DNA of 64,000 nt from Carnegiea gigantea. Taxonomy: Eukaryota; Streptophyta; Magnoliopsida; Caryophyllales; Cactaceae. Both the position numbers and the translations under genes were made by a program. The stretch lies in the NCBI GenBank assembly GCA_029747015.1, contig JAKOGI010002164.1, forward strand, positions 62,001-126,000. The letters are read 5' to 3'. The notes beneath the pieces are model-generated. The model was given only the letters and a program-made list of their open reading frames with translations. It was not told where the DNA came from and did no database searches. Shown piece after piece: positions 32,099-44,300 of the stretch. Each line of letters begins with the position of its first letter. Position 1 is the first letter of the stretch.

Positions 32099-32927
32099 AT
32101 CCCTCTCTCTTCGAAAAAAATTGTCCTCAATTCTTGTTGTGAATGAAGCCATTCTTCTGGAAGCAAGAGTTGCTTAAATTCTTCAACAACTCAACAAGGC
32201 TTTAACTCGGGCACTTCGAGTTCTTGAACTTCATGCTCTTCAATTCTTGGAGGTAGGTCACAATTCACCTCATGGTTTTCATGACATCCTTCTTTAAAGA
32301 TCAAGGGTTCTCCATGTTCACCTTCCTTATCTATCCCTCTTGGTTGTCCCTCACTTGTGTTTCCCATTTGTCCCCCCATGGTTATGAGTTCGGCTAGTTC
32401 AGGTTCTAATTGTGGGGATAATGGAACAATGAAATTGTCATAACAAGGATCAAAGTGAGCAACACATGCTATTCCCTTATGTAAATGGCGATCTAGCACA
32501 AGTGGCGATGGACATGAATAGTCTTCTTGTCCCTCAAGTTCAAAGGTCTCATCATCACCATAGTCATCAAAAACAGGAGGTAGGTCAACTAGGCTTGAAG
32601 CTTCCTCCCCAAGGATCTTTTCATCTTTGTTAGGGTTAGGTTTCTCCAAACAAAGGAAGGAAGTAGAGTTAGTGATACAAGCACTCATGGGACTCCCCTT
32701 GTTGAAAGGGATGTCTTTAGAAGAAGAATTAAAGCCATTTCCCTCAAAGGTAAGAAAAAGATGCTTGTGTAAGTAAGAGGTTGGAGCAAAAGCATACTTT
32801 AGTTTACCTCTCAACTTATCCCATGTTCTGATCTTACTTTTTCCTCTCTTCTTCCTCCGATACTTGTACTTTTCCCACCATTCAAGCGCATGGCCCCGGA
32901 GCTTCTTAATAACCACCTTAAACTTCT
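32099..32927 (-). pseudogene. Non-X gag, C-terminal part of the outer copy
   Basis: Continuation of the gag begun at 36867, split by the Non-X copy 32928-36705 (TSD CTTCT). It reads (E)KFKVVIKKLRGHALEWW, the half gag domain, the acidic linker with DLPPVFDDYGDD and DLPPRIEE, then a TGA at 32191-32193. After it the box ELRTIFFEERGID runs into the polypurine tract and LTR. The knuckle and all enzymes are absent. Confidence 0.88.
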
Positions 32928-34270
32928 TGATGTATATAGGAGCACCCAAATGACCAAGCAAGACTAGGTTTGTGTTTTTGTATTTGCGAAAACAAGGAAA
33001 GGATAGGATAGTTCAAGAACTCGACAAGAGATAATCCAAATGGAGCCACTCAAGTCAAGAACTTGGGCAATCCCTTAACTGAACTAGGATACAGAAGTTA
33101 ATCATTACCTAATTGAGAAAGAGGGACCTAGAACACCACTTGAGAGCGGGATTTCTCAAGATATAGAACTAGGGGTTTAACAGAAATGAGTGACCAACTC
33201 AATTCTGAAACTTGCTTTTGTATTTTTTCAATTGGATATGATGCCAAACAACTCGGCAATATGGCCTTATATAGAGTTGGCCTTACACTTGAAAAAAATA
33301 CAAGCTCACTTATGAAAAGACCCAAATGAAAATACAAGTAAAGGGGAATGACTAGGGAAGAAACATTGCACTCGGTTGAGAACCATGAACCCGACTTGTG
33401 TCTCTTAAACGAAATGAACCTAGCAGCCTTGGAGATACATGTTCCCACTTGAAAAGACACGTCCCAGCCATGATAGAAAGGGGGAATGTAGCTTAAAGGA
33501 AGATGCATGCAGCAAAGGCCATGAAGATGCATGGTTCACGTGTTTTGCATTGAATGCGTTCACACCTACAGCAAGGCCAGATTCATTTGGGAATAACTTT
33601 TTGGTTTGTGATCCAAATTTGGTGATTCTTGATTCCTTGGAAAGCTTCAAAAGTCTAGTTTCTAAAGGAAGTGGTTTCACGGGATTTGGATTAGCCTTTT
33701 GAAAGTTATAGGCCGAAAGGTGCAAACTATCCAAACTGGACTGGATTTCAGCACTTTATTTTGTGGGCTAAAGATGACCAACCAAATGGACTCCAAATAA
33801 TGCGTGGTTGGTCTTTTTGGAAAGCTTATTCTTTAAGCTTCAATAAGAGGAAGGCCTTCATGAGAATTGCCCATTATTGCTTGCTGCAACAGACTTACAA
33901 AACCGCACATGCATTCGGTCAAACTGGGCATGAAAAGGGGGCCGTGATTTAAGGCATTCCGGACCATGTTTGCAATCTCCTTGGCCTCCTTGGCCTTTTT
34001 CTGACCTTCCTTGACTTCTCCAGAGGCATTAGGGTTTTGGGCATGATGGTCTTCATTATTGAATTGCAAGGTACTCTTGATCCCCATTTGGAAAACCCAT
34101 TTGGAAAAGGCACTTTGAAGTTCAAATAAAACTCCATAAAGTGTCTTTTGTCATGAAATTCAAATATTGGAACCAAAGAGGAGCCTTGCCATGCGTGAAT
34201 TTATTTGAAACTTACCTCCCTTGAAGTTGAGTTTAAAGAATGAAAATGATCCCCTTGAAAATATACATCA
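32928..34270 (-). repeat. 3' LTR of inner Non-X
   Basis: 1343 bp. A TATA box (CTATATAAGG in sense) lies at 33265-33274. The frame 33833-34087 (minus) encodes the second LTR module (EDHHAQNPNASGEVKEGQ, CGFVSLLQQ). Confidence 0.93.
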
Positions 34271-35256
34271 ATCCCTCTCTCTTCGAAAAGAATTGTCCTC
34301 AATTCTTATTGTGAATAAGGGCATTCTTCTTGACTCAAGAGTTCCTCAATTCCTTCAACAATCCCACATAGCTCCAAATCGGACACTTGGAGTTCTTCAA
34401 TTTCAAGCTCATCAAATCTTGGAGGTAGGTCACAATTCACCTCATAGTTTTCATGACATCCTTCTTTAAAGATCAAGGGTTCTCCATGTTTGCCTTCCTT
34501 ATCTATCCCTCTTGGTTGTCCCTCCCTTGTGTTTCCCATTTGTCCCCCTATGGTTATAAGTTCGGCTAGTTCAGTTTCTAATTGTGGGGATAATGGAACA
34601 ATGAAATTGTCATAACAAGGATCAAAGTGGGCAACACATGCTATTCCCTTATGTAAATGGTGATCTAGCACAAGTGTCGAAGGACATGAATAGTCTTCTT
34701 GTCCCTCAAGTTCAAAGGTCTCATCATCACCATAGTCATCAAAAACAGGAGGTAGGTCAACTAGGCTTGAAGCTTCCCCCCAGGGGATCTTTTCATCTTT
34801 GCTGGGGTTAGGTTTCTCCAAACAATGGAAGGAAGTAGAGTTAGAGATACAAGCACTCATGGGACTCCTCTTGTTGAAAGGGATGTCTTTAGAAGAGGAA
34901 TTAAAGCCATTTCCCTCAAAGTTAAGAAAAAGATGCTTGTGTAAGTAAGAGGTTCGAGCAAAAGCATACTTTAGTTTACCTCTCAACTTATCCCATGTTC
35001 TGATCTTACTTTTTCCTCTCTTCTTCCTCCGATACTTGTACTTTTCCCACCATTCAAGTGCATAGCCTCAGAGCTTCTTGATAACCACCTTAAACTTCTC
35101 GTGCTCTTTAAGGTTGTAGCGAGTGAAGACTTGTTCCACTTTGGAAATCCAGTAAGAAAATTCTTCCTTTCGGTCACAAAACTTTGGAGTTTCAAGGCTG
35201 GCCAACTCCTTTGCAATCAAAGTAACATCTTTCCTTAAGTTTTCAAAAGAAATCAT
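34271..35256 (-). pseudogene. Non-X gag, inner copy
   Basis: Starts at ATG 35256 (MISFENLRKDVTLIAKEL). A TGA at 35068-35070 replaces the Arg after VVIKKL; a TAA at 34306-34308 replaces a Gln codon before ELRTILFEERGID. Between them the half gag domain (LEWWEKYKYRRKKRGKSK) and the acidic linker with two DLPPxFD repeats are intact. The frame would continue across the polypurine tract (in sense cgaagagagaggga) into the LTR. Confidence 0.88.
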
Positions 35257-35350
35257 GGTGGATGAATGCTTAAGGGTTCTTTTGTGGAATGAGTGTTTTG
35301 AGGTTATGGATGTATTTAGGCAAAGGGAAGAAGCATGGTCAGAACCATAG

Positions 35351-35362
35351 GCTCTGATACCA
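35351..35362 (-). other. Primer binding site of inner Non-X
   Basis: Element sense TGGTATCAGAGC, two bases after the LTR. Confidence 0.9.
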
Positions 35363-35364
35363 AA

Positions 35365-36705
35365 TGATGTATATAGGAGCACCAAAATGACCAAGCAAGG
35401 CTAGGTTTGTGTTTTTGTATTTCTGATAACAAGGAAAGGATAGGATAGTTCAAGAACTCGATAAGAGATAATCCAAATGGAGCCACTCAAGTCAAGAACT
35501 TGGGCAATCCCTTAACTCAACTAGAATACAGAAGTTAATCACCACCTAATTGAGACAGAGGGAAATAGAACACCACTTGAGAGAGCCACTTCTCAAGATA
35601 TAGAACTAGGGGTTTAAGAGAAGTGAGTGAACAACTCAATTCTGAAACTTGCTTTGTATTTGCTGAATGATCTGATGCCAAACAACTCGGCAATATGGCC
35701 TTATATAGAGTTAGCCTTACACTTGAAAAAAAATATAAGCTCACTTATGAAAAGACACAAATGAAAATACAAGTAAAGGGGAATGACTAGGGAAGAAACA
35801 TTGTACTCGGTTCAGAACCATGAACCCGGCTTGTGTCTCTTGAACGAAATGAACCTAGCAGCCTTGGAGATACATGTTTCCACTTGAAAAGACACGTCCC
35901 AGTCATGATAGAAAGGGGGAATGTAGCTTAAAGGAAGATGCATGCAGCAAAGGCCGTGAAGATGCATGGTTCACGCGTTTTGCATTGAATGCGTTCACAC
36001 CTGCAGCAAGGCCAGATTCATTTGGGTATAACTTTCTAGTTTGTGATCCAAATTCGGTGATTCTTGATTCCTTGGAAAGCTTGAAGAGTCTAGTTTCTAA
36101 GGGAAGTGGTTTTACTAGATTTGGATTAGCCGTTTGGAAGTTATGGGCCGAAAAGTGCAGACTATCCAAACTGGACTGGATTTCGGCACTTTATTTTGTG
36201 GGCTAAAGATGACCAACCAAATGGACTCCAAATAATGCGTGGTTGGTCTTTTTGGAAAGCTTATTCTTCAAGCTTCAATAAGGGGAAGGCCTTCATGAGA
36301 ATTTCCCATTATTGCTTGCTGCAACAGACTTACAAAACCGGACATGCATTCAGTCAAACTGGGCATGAAAAGGGGGCTGTGATTTAAGGCATTCCAGACC
36401 ATGGTTGAAATCTCCTTGGTCTCCTTGGCCTTCTTCTGACCTTCCTTGACTTCTCCAGAGGCATTAGGGTTTTGGGCATGATGGTCTCCATTGTTGAAAT
36501 GCAAGGTACTCTTGATTCCTATTTGGAAAACCCATTTGGAAAAGGCACTTTGAAGTTCAAATAAAACTCCATAATGTGTCTGTTGTCATGAAATTCAAAT
36601 ATTGGAACCAAAGAGGAGCCTTGCCATGCATGAACTTGTTTGAAACTTACTTCCCTTGAAGTTGAGTTTAAAGAATGAAAATGATCCCCTTGAAAATATA
36701 CATCG
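35365..36705 (-). repeat. 5' LTR of inner Non-X
   Basis: 1341 bp. TATA box (CTATATAAGG in sense) at 35699-35708. Confidence 0.93.
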
Positions 36706-36867
36706 CTTCTCTTGCTCTTCAAGGTTGTAGCGAGTGAAGACTTGTTCCACTTTGGAAATATAGTGAGGAAATTCTTCCTTTCGGCCACAAAACTTTGGAG
36801 TTTCAAGGCTGGCCAACTCCTTTGCAATCAAAGCAACATCTTTCCTGAAGTTTTCAAAAGAAATCAT
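36706..36867 (-). pseudogene. Non-X gag, N-terminal part of the outer copy
   Basis: ATG at 36867, about 54 codons (MISFENFRKDVALIAKEL to RYNLEEQEK), then broken at CTTCT by the inner copy. The region from here to the PBS is 270 bp, the same length and breakpoint as the truncated internal region at 10662-10931. Confidence 0.88.
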
Positions 36868-36961
36868 GATGGATGAATGCTTAAGGGTTCTTTTGTGGAA
36901 TGAATATTTTGAGGTTAGGGATGTATTTAGGCTAAGAGAAGAAGCATGGTCAGAACCGTAG

Positions 36962-36973
36962 GCTCTGATACCA
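36962..36973 (-). other. Primer binding site of outer Non-X
   Basis: Element sense TGGTATCAGAGC. Another copy serves the left internal region at 10918-10929. Confidence 0.9.
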
Positions 36974-36975
36974 AA

Positions 36976-38317
36976 TGATGCATATAGGAGCACCCACATG
37001 ACCAATTTAGGTTATCTTTCATGGTTTTTAGTTAAGGAAGAAAGGAAACAAAGGAAGGATAGGTTCAAGGTTGAGTTTGAGATAATCCAAGAAGGAGCCA
37101 CTCAAAATCAATCATTGGGCAAATTTCTTTACTCTTTCTAGGATACAGAAATGATTCACCACCTAGAAAAGTTAAGGAAACTAGAACACCACTTGAGATT
37201 GCCAACACTCAAGATATAGAACTAGATTTGCACGCACACTTTGAGAGAACACTTCAAAGCTGAGTTATATTACTTGAATTCGAATGTAAGTTGATGGGGA
37301 ACAATCCTATGCTATGGCCTTTATATAGTATAGGCCTTACATCATGAAAAGGCATGAAAAATACACGAAAAGAAGTGAAGGAAAACAAGGCAAAATTCAG
37401 CAACTGCATTTAAGCGTGAAGAGGTGTGTCTCTTGAAGCCCTTGATGTGAAAAGAGTGTAGCAGTCAAGGGGATTCATGCACCCATAATTCTCACACTTC
37501 TTGCCTTGCTAGAGGAGGGGATACATAGTTTTGGAAGAGGCACCAAGCAGCAAAGCCGAAATGGGAAGGAAAACACATGCTTTACGCGTTTTGTAATAAA
37601 TGCGTTCACATCAGCAGCAAGCCCAACTTCCAGGAGGCATATCTCTCTGAATACTAAACCAAATTCGATGATCTTGGGCTTGTTGGAAAGCTTAGGATGT
37701 CTCATTTCTAGGGAATCTAATTTTACTGCAATCAGACCAGCCGATCAAAAGGTATGGCTCAAATAGTGAAGGCCATCCAAACTGTCCTGCCCCAGGATAC
37801 CGTGTGCTTGTGGGCTAAACTTGACCAACCAAATGAACTCCAAATGAAGCAAGGCTGGTCTTATTGGAAATCTGACTCCTTAAGCTTGAGGAAAGTGAAG
37901 GTCCACAAGAAAATTACCCATCTCTTCTTGCTGCAACAAACGCACAAAACCGGACATGCGTTCGGCCGAACTGGGCATGAAAAGGGGGCTGTGATTTAAG
38001 GCATTCCGGAGCATGGTTATGATCTCCTTGGCCTCCTTGGCCTTCTTTTGACCTTCCTTGACTTCTCCAGAGGCATTAGGGTTTTGGGCATGATGGTCTC
38101 CATTATTGAAATGCAAGGTACTCTTGATCCCCATTTGGAAAACCTGTTCGGAAAAGGCACTTTGAAGTTCAAATAAAACTCTATAAAGTGTCTTTTGTCA
38201 TAAAATTCAAATATTGGAACCAAAAAGAAGCCTTGCCATGCATGAACTTGTTTGAAACTTACCTCCCTTGAAGTTGAGTTTAAAGAATGAAAATGATCCC
38301 CTTGAAAATATACATCA
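36976..38317 (-). repeat. LTR 3 (right) of the Non-X array
   Basis: 1342 bp ending CATCA next to CTAAT, the repeat of 9314-9318. TATA-like CTATATAAAGG in sense at 37318-37328. The frame 37880-38134 (minus) encodes the second LTR module. Confidence 0.93.
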
Positions 38318-39364
38318 CTAATCTACACTGTTAGTGCTAACCGTGTATAAACTTTATTTCCACTAAATCAAATTACATCAAAAGCATTAAACAAAGCTAA
38401 TAAATGATGTTTACAACATTGTCATGCTTATTTAATCCTAATACAACTAGCTTAGAGAGAATAAACAAATAGGCAGCAGCTAGGTAGTGGAGTCCTTTTT
38501 GGCTAGCCAATAGGGTTCAAGAGACATGTTCCTTGCAGTAAGCTTCGCATTGGTTGTTCTTCTCAAGGCCAATTACTTTGCAGCTTGATCATTGCTCTTC
38601 TAGACACCTTGGGACGTGTGCCACTTAGGATTAGAAGAAGCAAACCCTTAGGAGAAGGAAAAATGCAACTGTGCTGTTGAACCGGGTTCACGATAGTTTC
38701 TGGCCTGATTTTACAGTCAATTTTAACCCTATCAGAAGTGAGCATGATTTTGTTTTCAGGCCATGGGGGGAATCCTTAGCGTGTGTACAAATGCCCTTCA
38801 AAGAAATTAGGGTTAAACCATGTTTAAGTAGGGTAATTCTATTAAAACATTTAACCGTACAATTTTGGGTCAAAACTGGCCAGTTTAACAAAAAGGCCTT
38901 AATCTGCTATCTTTTTGTGTGCATGATTGGAAATTAATGCTTGTACCTAAAAGTAGACATCTTGGGGAATCTAATAAGGTAAAAACCCAAGACTTAAAAA
39001 GAATGTACCTTAAGAAATCACATGCTCAAAATCGGGTACCTTCTGCTTCGATTGTGCAGTTTGGATACCTTGGGTTTATTAGCTAACTTGAATGGGTAAA
39101 TGAAGTCCAAATGGAATGAAACTTGTTTTGATGCAAAGTTGACTTCTTGACCTTCAAATCCAATGAAAAATATTGGACTTAAACCTCAAATAGGCTTAAG
39201 TAATTAAGCTTCCAAAAACAGGTTTGCTGCTGACTTAAACCCGTGACCTGCTGTTTTATCACTTAAACAAAGTACCGATGATTTATTCATCCTTTGGCTA
39301 GCAAAATAAAAATACATAGATTGATTTTCTTCTTTAAATCAAGAGGTATAGAGGGATCTCCATT
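38318..39364 (-). repeat. Family G LTR, right part of first copy
   Basis: Continuation of 9219-9318 after the Non-X array. It contains stretches shared with 46852-47390 (for example catgattttgttttc, ccatgtttaagtagggtaat) and an end shared with 57874-58020. In sense it starts TAATGGAGATCCC (TGATG expected). No gene. Confidence 0.75.
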
Positions 39365-39980
39365 AAAATGAATGAAAACTAAAGCTAGAAAGCAAGAACC
39401 CACGGTTTTGGTAACTAAAATCTAGCTTAGCTCTCTTTAAACCCGTGTAGATAATCAAGGAGAATGATAAAACTAAACTAATGTTTGGATACAAAAATAC
39501 CACCAAACACTAGTTTAGGGTCCCTAAACTTTGGTTAAGATACAAAATCACCACTTAAAAAAAGATTAGGACTTACTTGAACACCACTTTAATCGACCAA
39601 ATTATGGACAAGCAAGTGAAGTACTTGATAATTCGAAAGCAAAATGCTCTCAAAGAGTTTTCTCAATTCAAAGTCCAATGAAACAGCAAATGGCCATGAG
39701 AAGCTTAAGTTTTCAAGCCTAGCAAGCATCAACCTAGCAAGCACACACCTAAAGGTTTCCTTCCTTGGAAGGAAAGGTCTTAGATTACACTAATCCTCAC
39801 GGTTAGAGGTAAACATGTACAAACCTTGCTTAAACCTAATCTAATTACATTCAAAAACTTGAAGGAAAGCAAAACAAATGATGTTTACATCTTAATCATA
39901 CATGTTTAAGACTAATACAAGCAGCTTTAGCAAAATAAAGATAGAAGGCAGCTGTAAAGTGACTTCTCATTTTCGGCTAA
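39365..39980 (-). repeat. Second family G LTR, left part (edge eroded)
   Basis: A second G-like LTR directly follows the first with no internal region. Its left terminus (normally TGATG in + view) is not recognisable. It contains the aagcctagcaag / ttccttccttgg block also seen at 9255-9300 and 56573-56640. It ends in GCTAA, the TSD of the Aut-g copy, and continues at 46852. Confidence 0.65.
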
Positions 39981-41096
39981 TGATGGGGACCATCATGACC
40001 AAACTCCAAATGCACAACCAGCAACTCCACACACCCCCTCAAGCCCCAAGGAAGTCAAGAATATCCATGCCTTGGTCAAAGAAGTCATAAAGCACTCGGA
40101 CAGTACATGGGCAGATTCAACCGGAAATTAGCCCGGTTTTGTGCATCTTCTGGGACTTGAAGGTGAGGGGATGAATGACTGCCTTGCCCCTCTCTTTAAG
40201 TTTAAGATGTTAGGAATCCAATAAAACAAGTTGCAAAGGATTTGGAGGTCGTTTGGTTAGTCAATCAGCAAGATCTTTTCAAGTGCGCAGGCTGGGTGCC
40301 AAAACAGCAGCATCCGAATTAAGGAGAAAGTTGGACCACCAACTTAACTCCACTCTTTCTGAAATTTTGCAGCATGAAAGGGGACTTAAATATTTATCAA
40401 GTCAAGGGTTCAAATCCCATCCAAAGCACCCCCTTGTGTTGGTATTATCCAGCCAAAAGGACAAGGAAAACACCCTTTTAACCGGTTTGTCTCTAGCCGG
40501 TACAAGGGGCTGATTTCCCTTGGTTTTTGCTTGCCCACTTGCCTAATGACTCACCTTTGCTGCATTTTAGGACCATTGTAAGCTTGACACATCATTTAGG
40601 AGGCATTATGGCCCTAATGAAGTAGCTTAAGCTAGGTAGTGAGGTGTTTAGCTAGCATTGGTTGATTTGATGTGTAACTCTTCCCCAAATGTACCTAGCT
40701 ATTGATTTTGCTGCTTAGAAGGGGAGGGGGTTCGGCCATACTTGCATAAAAACCAGATGGGGCTCTCACTTGTAAGCACTTTTGAATGAATGAAGTTGTG
40801 AGTTTTCAAACTCTCTCAAAAACAAAGTCCTAGTGTTATATCTTGAGCTTGGCAACTCAAGTGGGTCTCTAGGTCTCTTTCTCTCAACTAGAAGGTGATT
40901 AAATTCTGTAACTAGTTGATACAAAGAGATTGCCCAAGTGTTCTCCAAGGGTGGCTCCTCGGATTATCCCTTGCAAGGTCACTTGATTATCCAAACTCTT
41001 GTTTTCCTTTCCATTGTTGTGTTCCTTCTTCTTGTTTTCAAGCATTTCACTTTGTGGCAAGTGTGAGTTGGTTCTTCTCCTTACAACCTTCCATCA
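39981..41096 (+). repeat. 5' LTR of Aut-g copy 1
   Basis: 1116 bp, TGATGGGGACCATCATG to CAACCTTCCATCA. It contains a tRNA T-arm-like GGGTTCAAATCCC near 40406-40418. Confidence 0.95.
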
Positions 41097-41099
41097 AAT

Positions 41100-41111
41100 T
41101 GGTATCAGAGC
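41100..41111 (+). other. Primer binding site of Aut-g copy 1
   Basis: TGGTATCAGAGC, three bases after the LTR. Confidence 0.92.
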
Positions 41112-41208
41112 TTAGGCTATCTTTCTTGGCCAAGCTTCCTTGCCCAAACACATTCCAAACACCCAAACTCACAAAACAGCCCAAACACATCCTCACCAAA
41201 TTTTCAGC

Positions 41209-41340
41209 CGTGCCCAACCAGAAACTTGGCACGGGCACACCGTGCCACCTGAGCACGACCGTGCCACCATTTCAGTCCAGCACGTCTTTGGCAGTAGTTC
41301 AGCACGGTCAGACCGTGCCTACTAGCACGACCGTGCCAAC
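41209..41340 (+). promoter_or_regulatory. 5' leader motifs of Aut-g copy 1
   Basis: Exact GCACGACCGTGC at 41253-41264 and again at 41325-41336, with GGCACGGGCACACCGTGCC just before the first and CAGCACGGTCAGACCGTGCC before the second. The pairs can fold into adjacent hairpins. Confidence 0.55.
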
Positions 41341-41383
41341 CTCTCCCCGTCCCAAAACACTCGTCCTTCCTTCCAAAGCCAAA

Positions 41384-44300
41384 ATGTCCTCTAGTCTCAC
41401 ACCCGAGCAAGTGGCGGAACAAGCCTTGAGGGAGAAAGCCGAGGTAGAAGCTCAACTGAAGTACCTCCAAAAGCAACTAGGACAACTTATGGAAGAAAAG
41501 AAGAGAGGCTTATGGAGCTCAAAGAGCTCAACAAGTATCAAGACTCGGATGACTCCGAGGGAAGCAACCCCATTAGTGACTCAAGTGAAGGGGAGCTTGC
41601 ACCAAGGTCCCAACGACATCAAAGGTCAAGAGGACGAAACTTTGGTGATTTTAAAGTCGACATTCCGGAGTTCGAAGGGCAACTAGACCCGGACATCTTC
41701 CTTGATTGGCTTCAAACGGTGGAAAGAGTATTTGAATACAAGGACATTCCGGAAAGCAAAAAGGTAAAGCTAGTAGCCTTGAAACTTCGTAAATATGCTT
41801 CCATATGGTGGTCTAATGTTGTGTCCAAAAGGGTGAGAAAAGGGAAAAGTAAGATAAAGACTTGGGAGCAAATGAAATCCAAACTTAAAGCCAAGTTCTT
41901 ACCCCCACACTATCTTCAAGACAATTTCCTTAAACTCCACCACCTCCGACAAGGTTCAAAGAGTGTAGAGGAGTATACTAGGGACTTTGAACAACTTCTT
42001 CTAAAGTGTGATTTGAGGGAAGATGATTCCCAAACCTTGATTCGTTACTTGAGTGGGCTTGATGAACAAATTGCCCATGTAGTGGAATTACACCCTTACA
42101 CCTCCCTTGATGAGTTGAGTGCTTTAGCTCACAAGGTAGAAAAACAAAAGAAGCTCAAAGGCAAGAACCCCATCTCTAAGCCTACCCCACGGCCCTATGG
42201 CTTTCAAAAGCCCCCATTCACTCCACAAAGACCTTCTCCACCCCCAAACCCGAAACCCCCTCAAATAGCCTCCCCACAAACTCCCTCCAAGCCACCACCA
42301 AAACCCACTAGCAAGGTTCGATGCTTTCGTTGTCAAGGTCTTGGACATTACGCTTCCGAATGTCCAAACAAGAGAATGGTATCTCTAGCCGAATATCAGG
42401 AGTCCTTAGAGGAGCTAGAGGTTGAGGAAGAGAAAAATGAAGAAGAAAAGGAGATGTACATGGCCGAAATGTTGGAAGAAGTAGAAGAGGGCCCGGATGA
42501 AGGGGAACTACTAGTGATTAGAAGGGCTCTAAGTGGGATTGCTACTCAAGACAACATGGAGCAAAGGGAGAGCATCTTCCATACAAGGTGCACCGTGAGT
42601 GGCAAGGTGTGTTCTCTCATCATCGATGGGGGAAGTTGTGCTAATGTGACCTCAAAAACCATGGTGGACAAACTCAAGATTCCGGTCACACCTCACCCAA
42701 ATCCTTACACCATTCAATGGCTCAACCAAGGTAAGGGTTTGCAAATTACTACTCGATGTTTGCTTACTTTTTCCATTGGAAAGACATATAAAGATGAGAT
42801 ATGGTGTGACATAGTGCCCATGGATGCTTGTCATGTTCTTTTGGGCCGACCATGGCTCTTTGATAGAAGGGTGATGCATGATGGTCGAAAGAATACCTAT
42901 ACCTTCACAAAAGACAACAAGAAAATCACCCTCACTCCCCTCAAGCCTAGCCCACAAAAGAACCCTCAAGACAATCCCAAGATGGATGTCTTCCTCACCA
43001 CCTTACTCCACTCTCAACTCCATGAGTTCGAAGACTTTAAAGAGTGGATCCTCTTAGGCCAAGAACCGGCCAAGGTAAAGGAATCTCCCCATCCTTTACT
43101 TACCTCACTTCTACAAGCCTTTGCCCACGTCTTCCCACAAGAAATACCTCATGGCTTACCCCCCAAAAGATCCATCCAACATAAAATCGACCTCTTCCCG
43201 GGGGCCACACTCCCAAATAGACCGGCCTACCGCATGAACCCTCAAGAGACACAAGAGGTTCAAAGACAAGTGGATGAGCTCCTAGCCAAGGGCTTGATCC
43301 GTGAGAGCTTGAGTCCATGTGCCGTCCCGGCCCTACTTGTGCCCAAGAAAGATGGGAGCATGAGAATGTGTGTTGATAGTAGAGCTATCAACAAGATCAC
43401 CATCAAATACCGGTACCCCATCCCAAGGTTGGAGGATTTGCTAGATGAGCTCCATGGGGCCACTATATTCTCAAAGATTGATCTAAGAAGTGGCTATTAT
43501 CAAATACGGATCTTTGAAGGGGATGAATAGAAGACGGCTTTTAAAACCAAGGGTGGCCTATATGAATGGCTTGTCATGCCCTTTGGTTTGACTAATGCAC
43601 CTAGCACATTCATGAGGCTAATGAACCAAGTTCTTAAGCCATTCATTGGGAGATATGTCGTTGTGTATTTTGACGATATTTTGGTGTATAGCCGTGGAGA
43701 AGAAGAGCATTCCAAGCACTTGCATGATGTTTTAAGTGTCTTGGCACAAGAGCAACTTTATGGCAACCTAGAGAAGTGCCACTTCTTCACTCCTCAAGTG
43801 AAGTTCTTGGGATATGTGGTGTCGGCCGAAGGCATCCAAGTAGATGAAGAGAAGATCAAGGCCATCCGTGAGTGGCCTACCCCCATGTCCATCCAACAAG
43901 TCCGGAGCTTCCATGGCTTGGCTTCCTTTTATAGGAGGTTCGTGAGCAATTTTAGCTCAATTATGGCACCCATGACCGAGATCCTCAAGGTCAAGCCCTT
44001 TGAGTGGAATGAGAAGGCCCAACATGCCTTTGAAGAAATCAAGGAGAAGCTTACTAGTGCACCCATCCTTGCACTACCTAGCTTTTCCAAAGTTTTTGAG
44101 GTAGAATGTGATGCATCCGGTGTTGGCATTGGGGCCGTGTTGTCACAAGAGAAGAGGCCCATTGCTTATTTTAGTGAGAAGCTCAATGATGCCAAGAGGA
44201 AGTATTCTACATACGACAAGGAGTTCTATGCCTTAGTAAGGGCATTGGAGCATTGGCGGCATTACTTGATTGGAGGCGAGTTCATCCTCCATACGGATCA

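Larger units (their letters stand above)
32928..36705 (-). mobile_element. Non-X inner copy, inserted in the gag of its sibling
   Basis: 3778-bp complete gag-only element with exact TSD CTTCT (32923-32927, 36706-36710). LTRs 32928-34270 and 35365-36705, internal region 1094 bp, the same length as the outer copy once rejoined. The right terminus reads CATCG instead of CATCA. Confidence 0.94.
9319..38317 (-). mobile_element. Non-X array: LTR-internal-LTR-internal-LTR, with large nested insertions
   Basis: A 29-kb block bounded by the exact TSD CTAAT (9314-9318 and 38318-38322). Without insertions it has three LTRs of about 1342 bp (9319-10661; 10932-12099 plus 31920-32098; 36976-38317) and two internal regions. 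The first is only 270 bp (10662-10931). The second is 1094 bp when joined across the element at 32928-36705. Both internal regions have a PBS and the gag start. It is a non-autonomous, gag-only family that must borrow protease, RT and integrase. Confidence 0.9.

Noticed and set aside
40406..40418. A true tRNA gene
   Set aside because: Only a T-arm-like stretch is present; no D-arm, anticodon arm or A box can be built around it.
41204..41476. Minus-strand frame with repeated GTGRGWHGRA-like words in the leader
   Set aside because: Translation of the GCACG/CGTGC leader repeats in antisense, not a gene.
42652..42969. Minus-strand frame of 105 codons over the protease region, also at 50510-50827
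   Set aside because: Antisense shadow of the protease coding strand; no own domain or start context.
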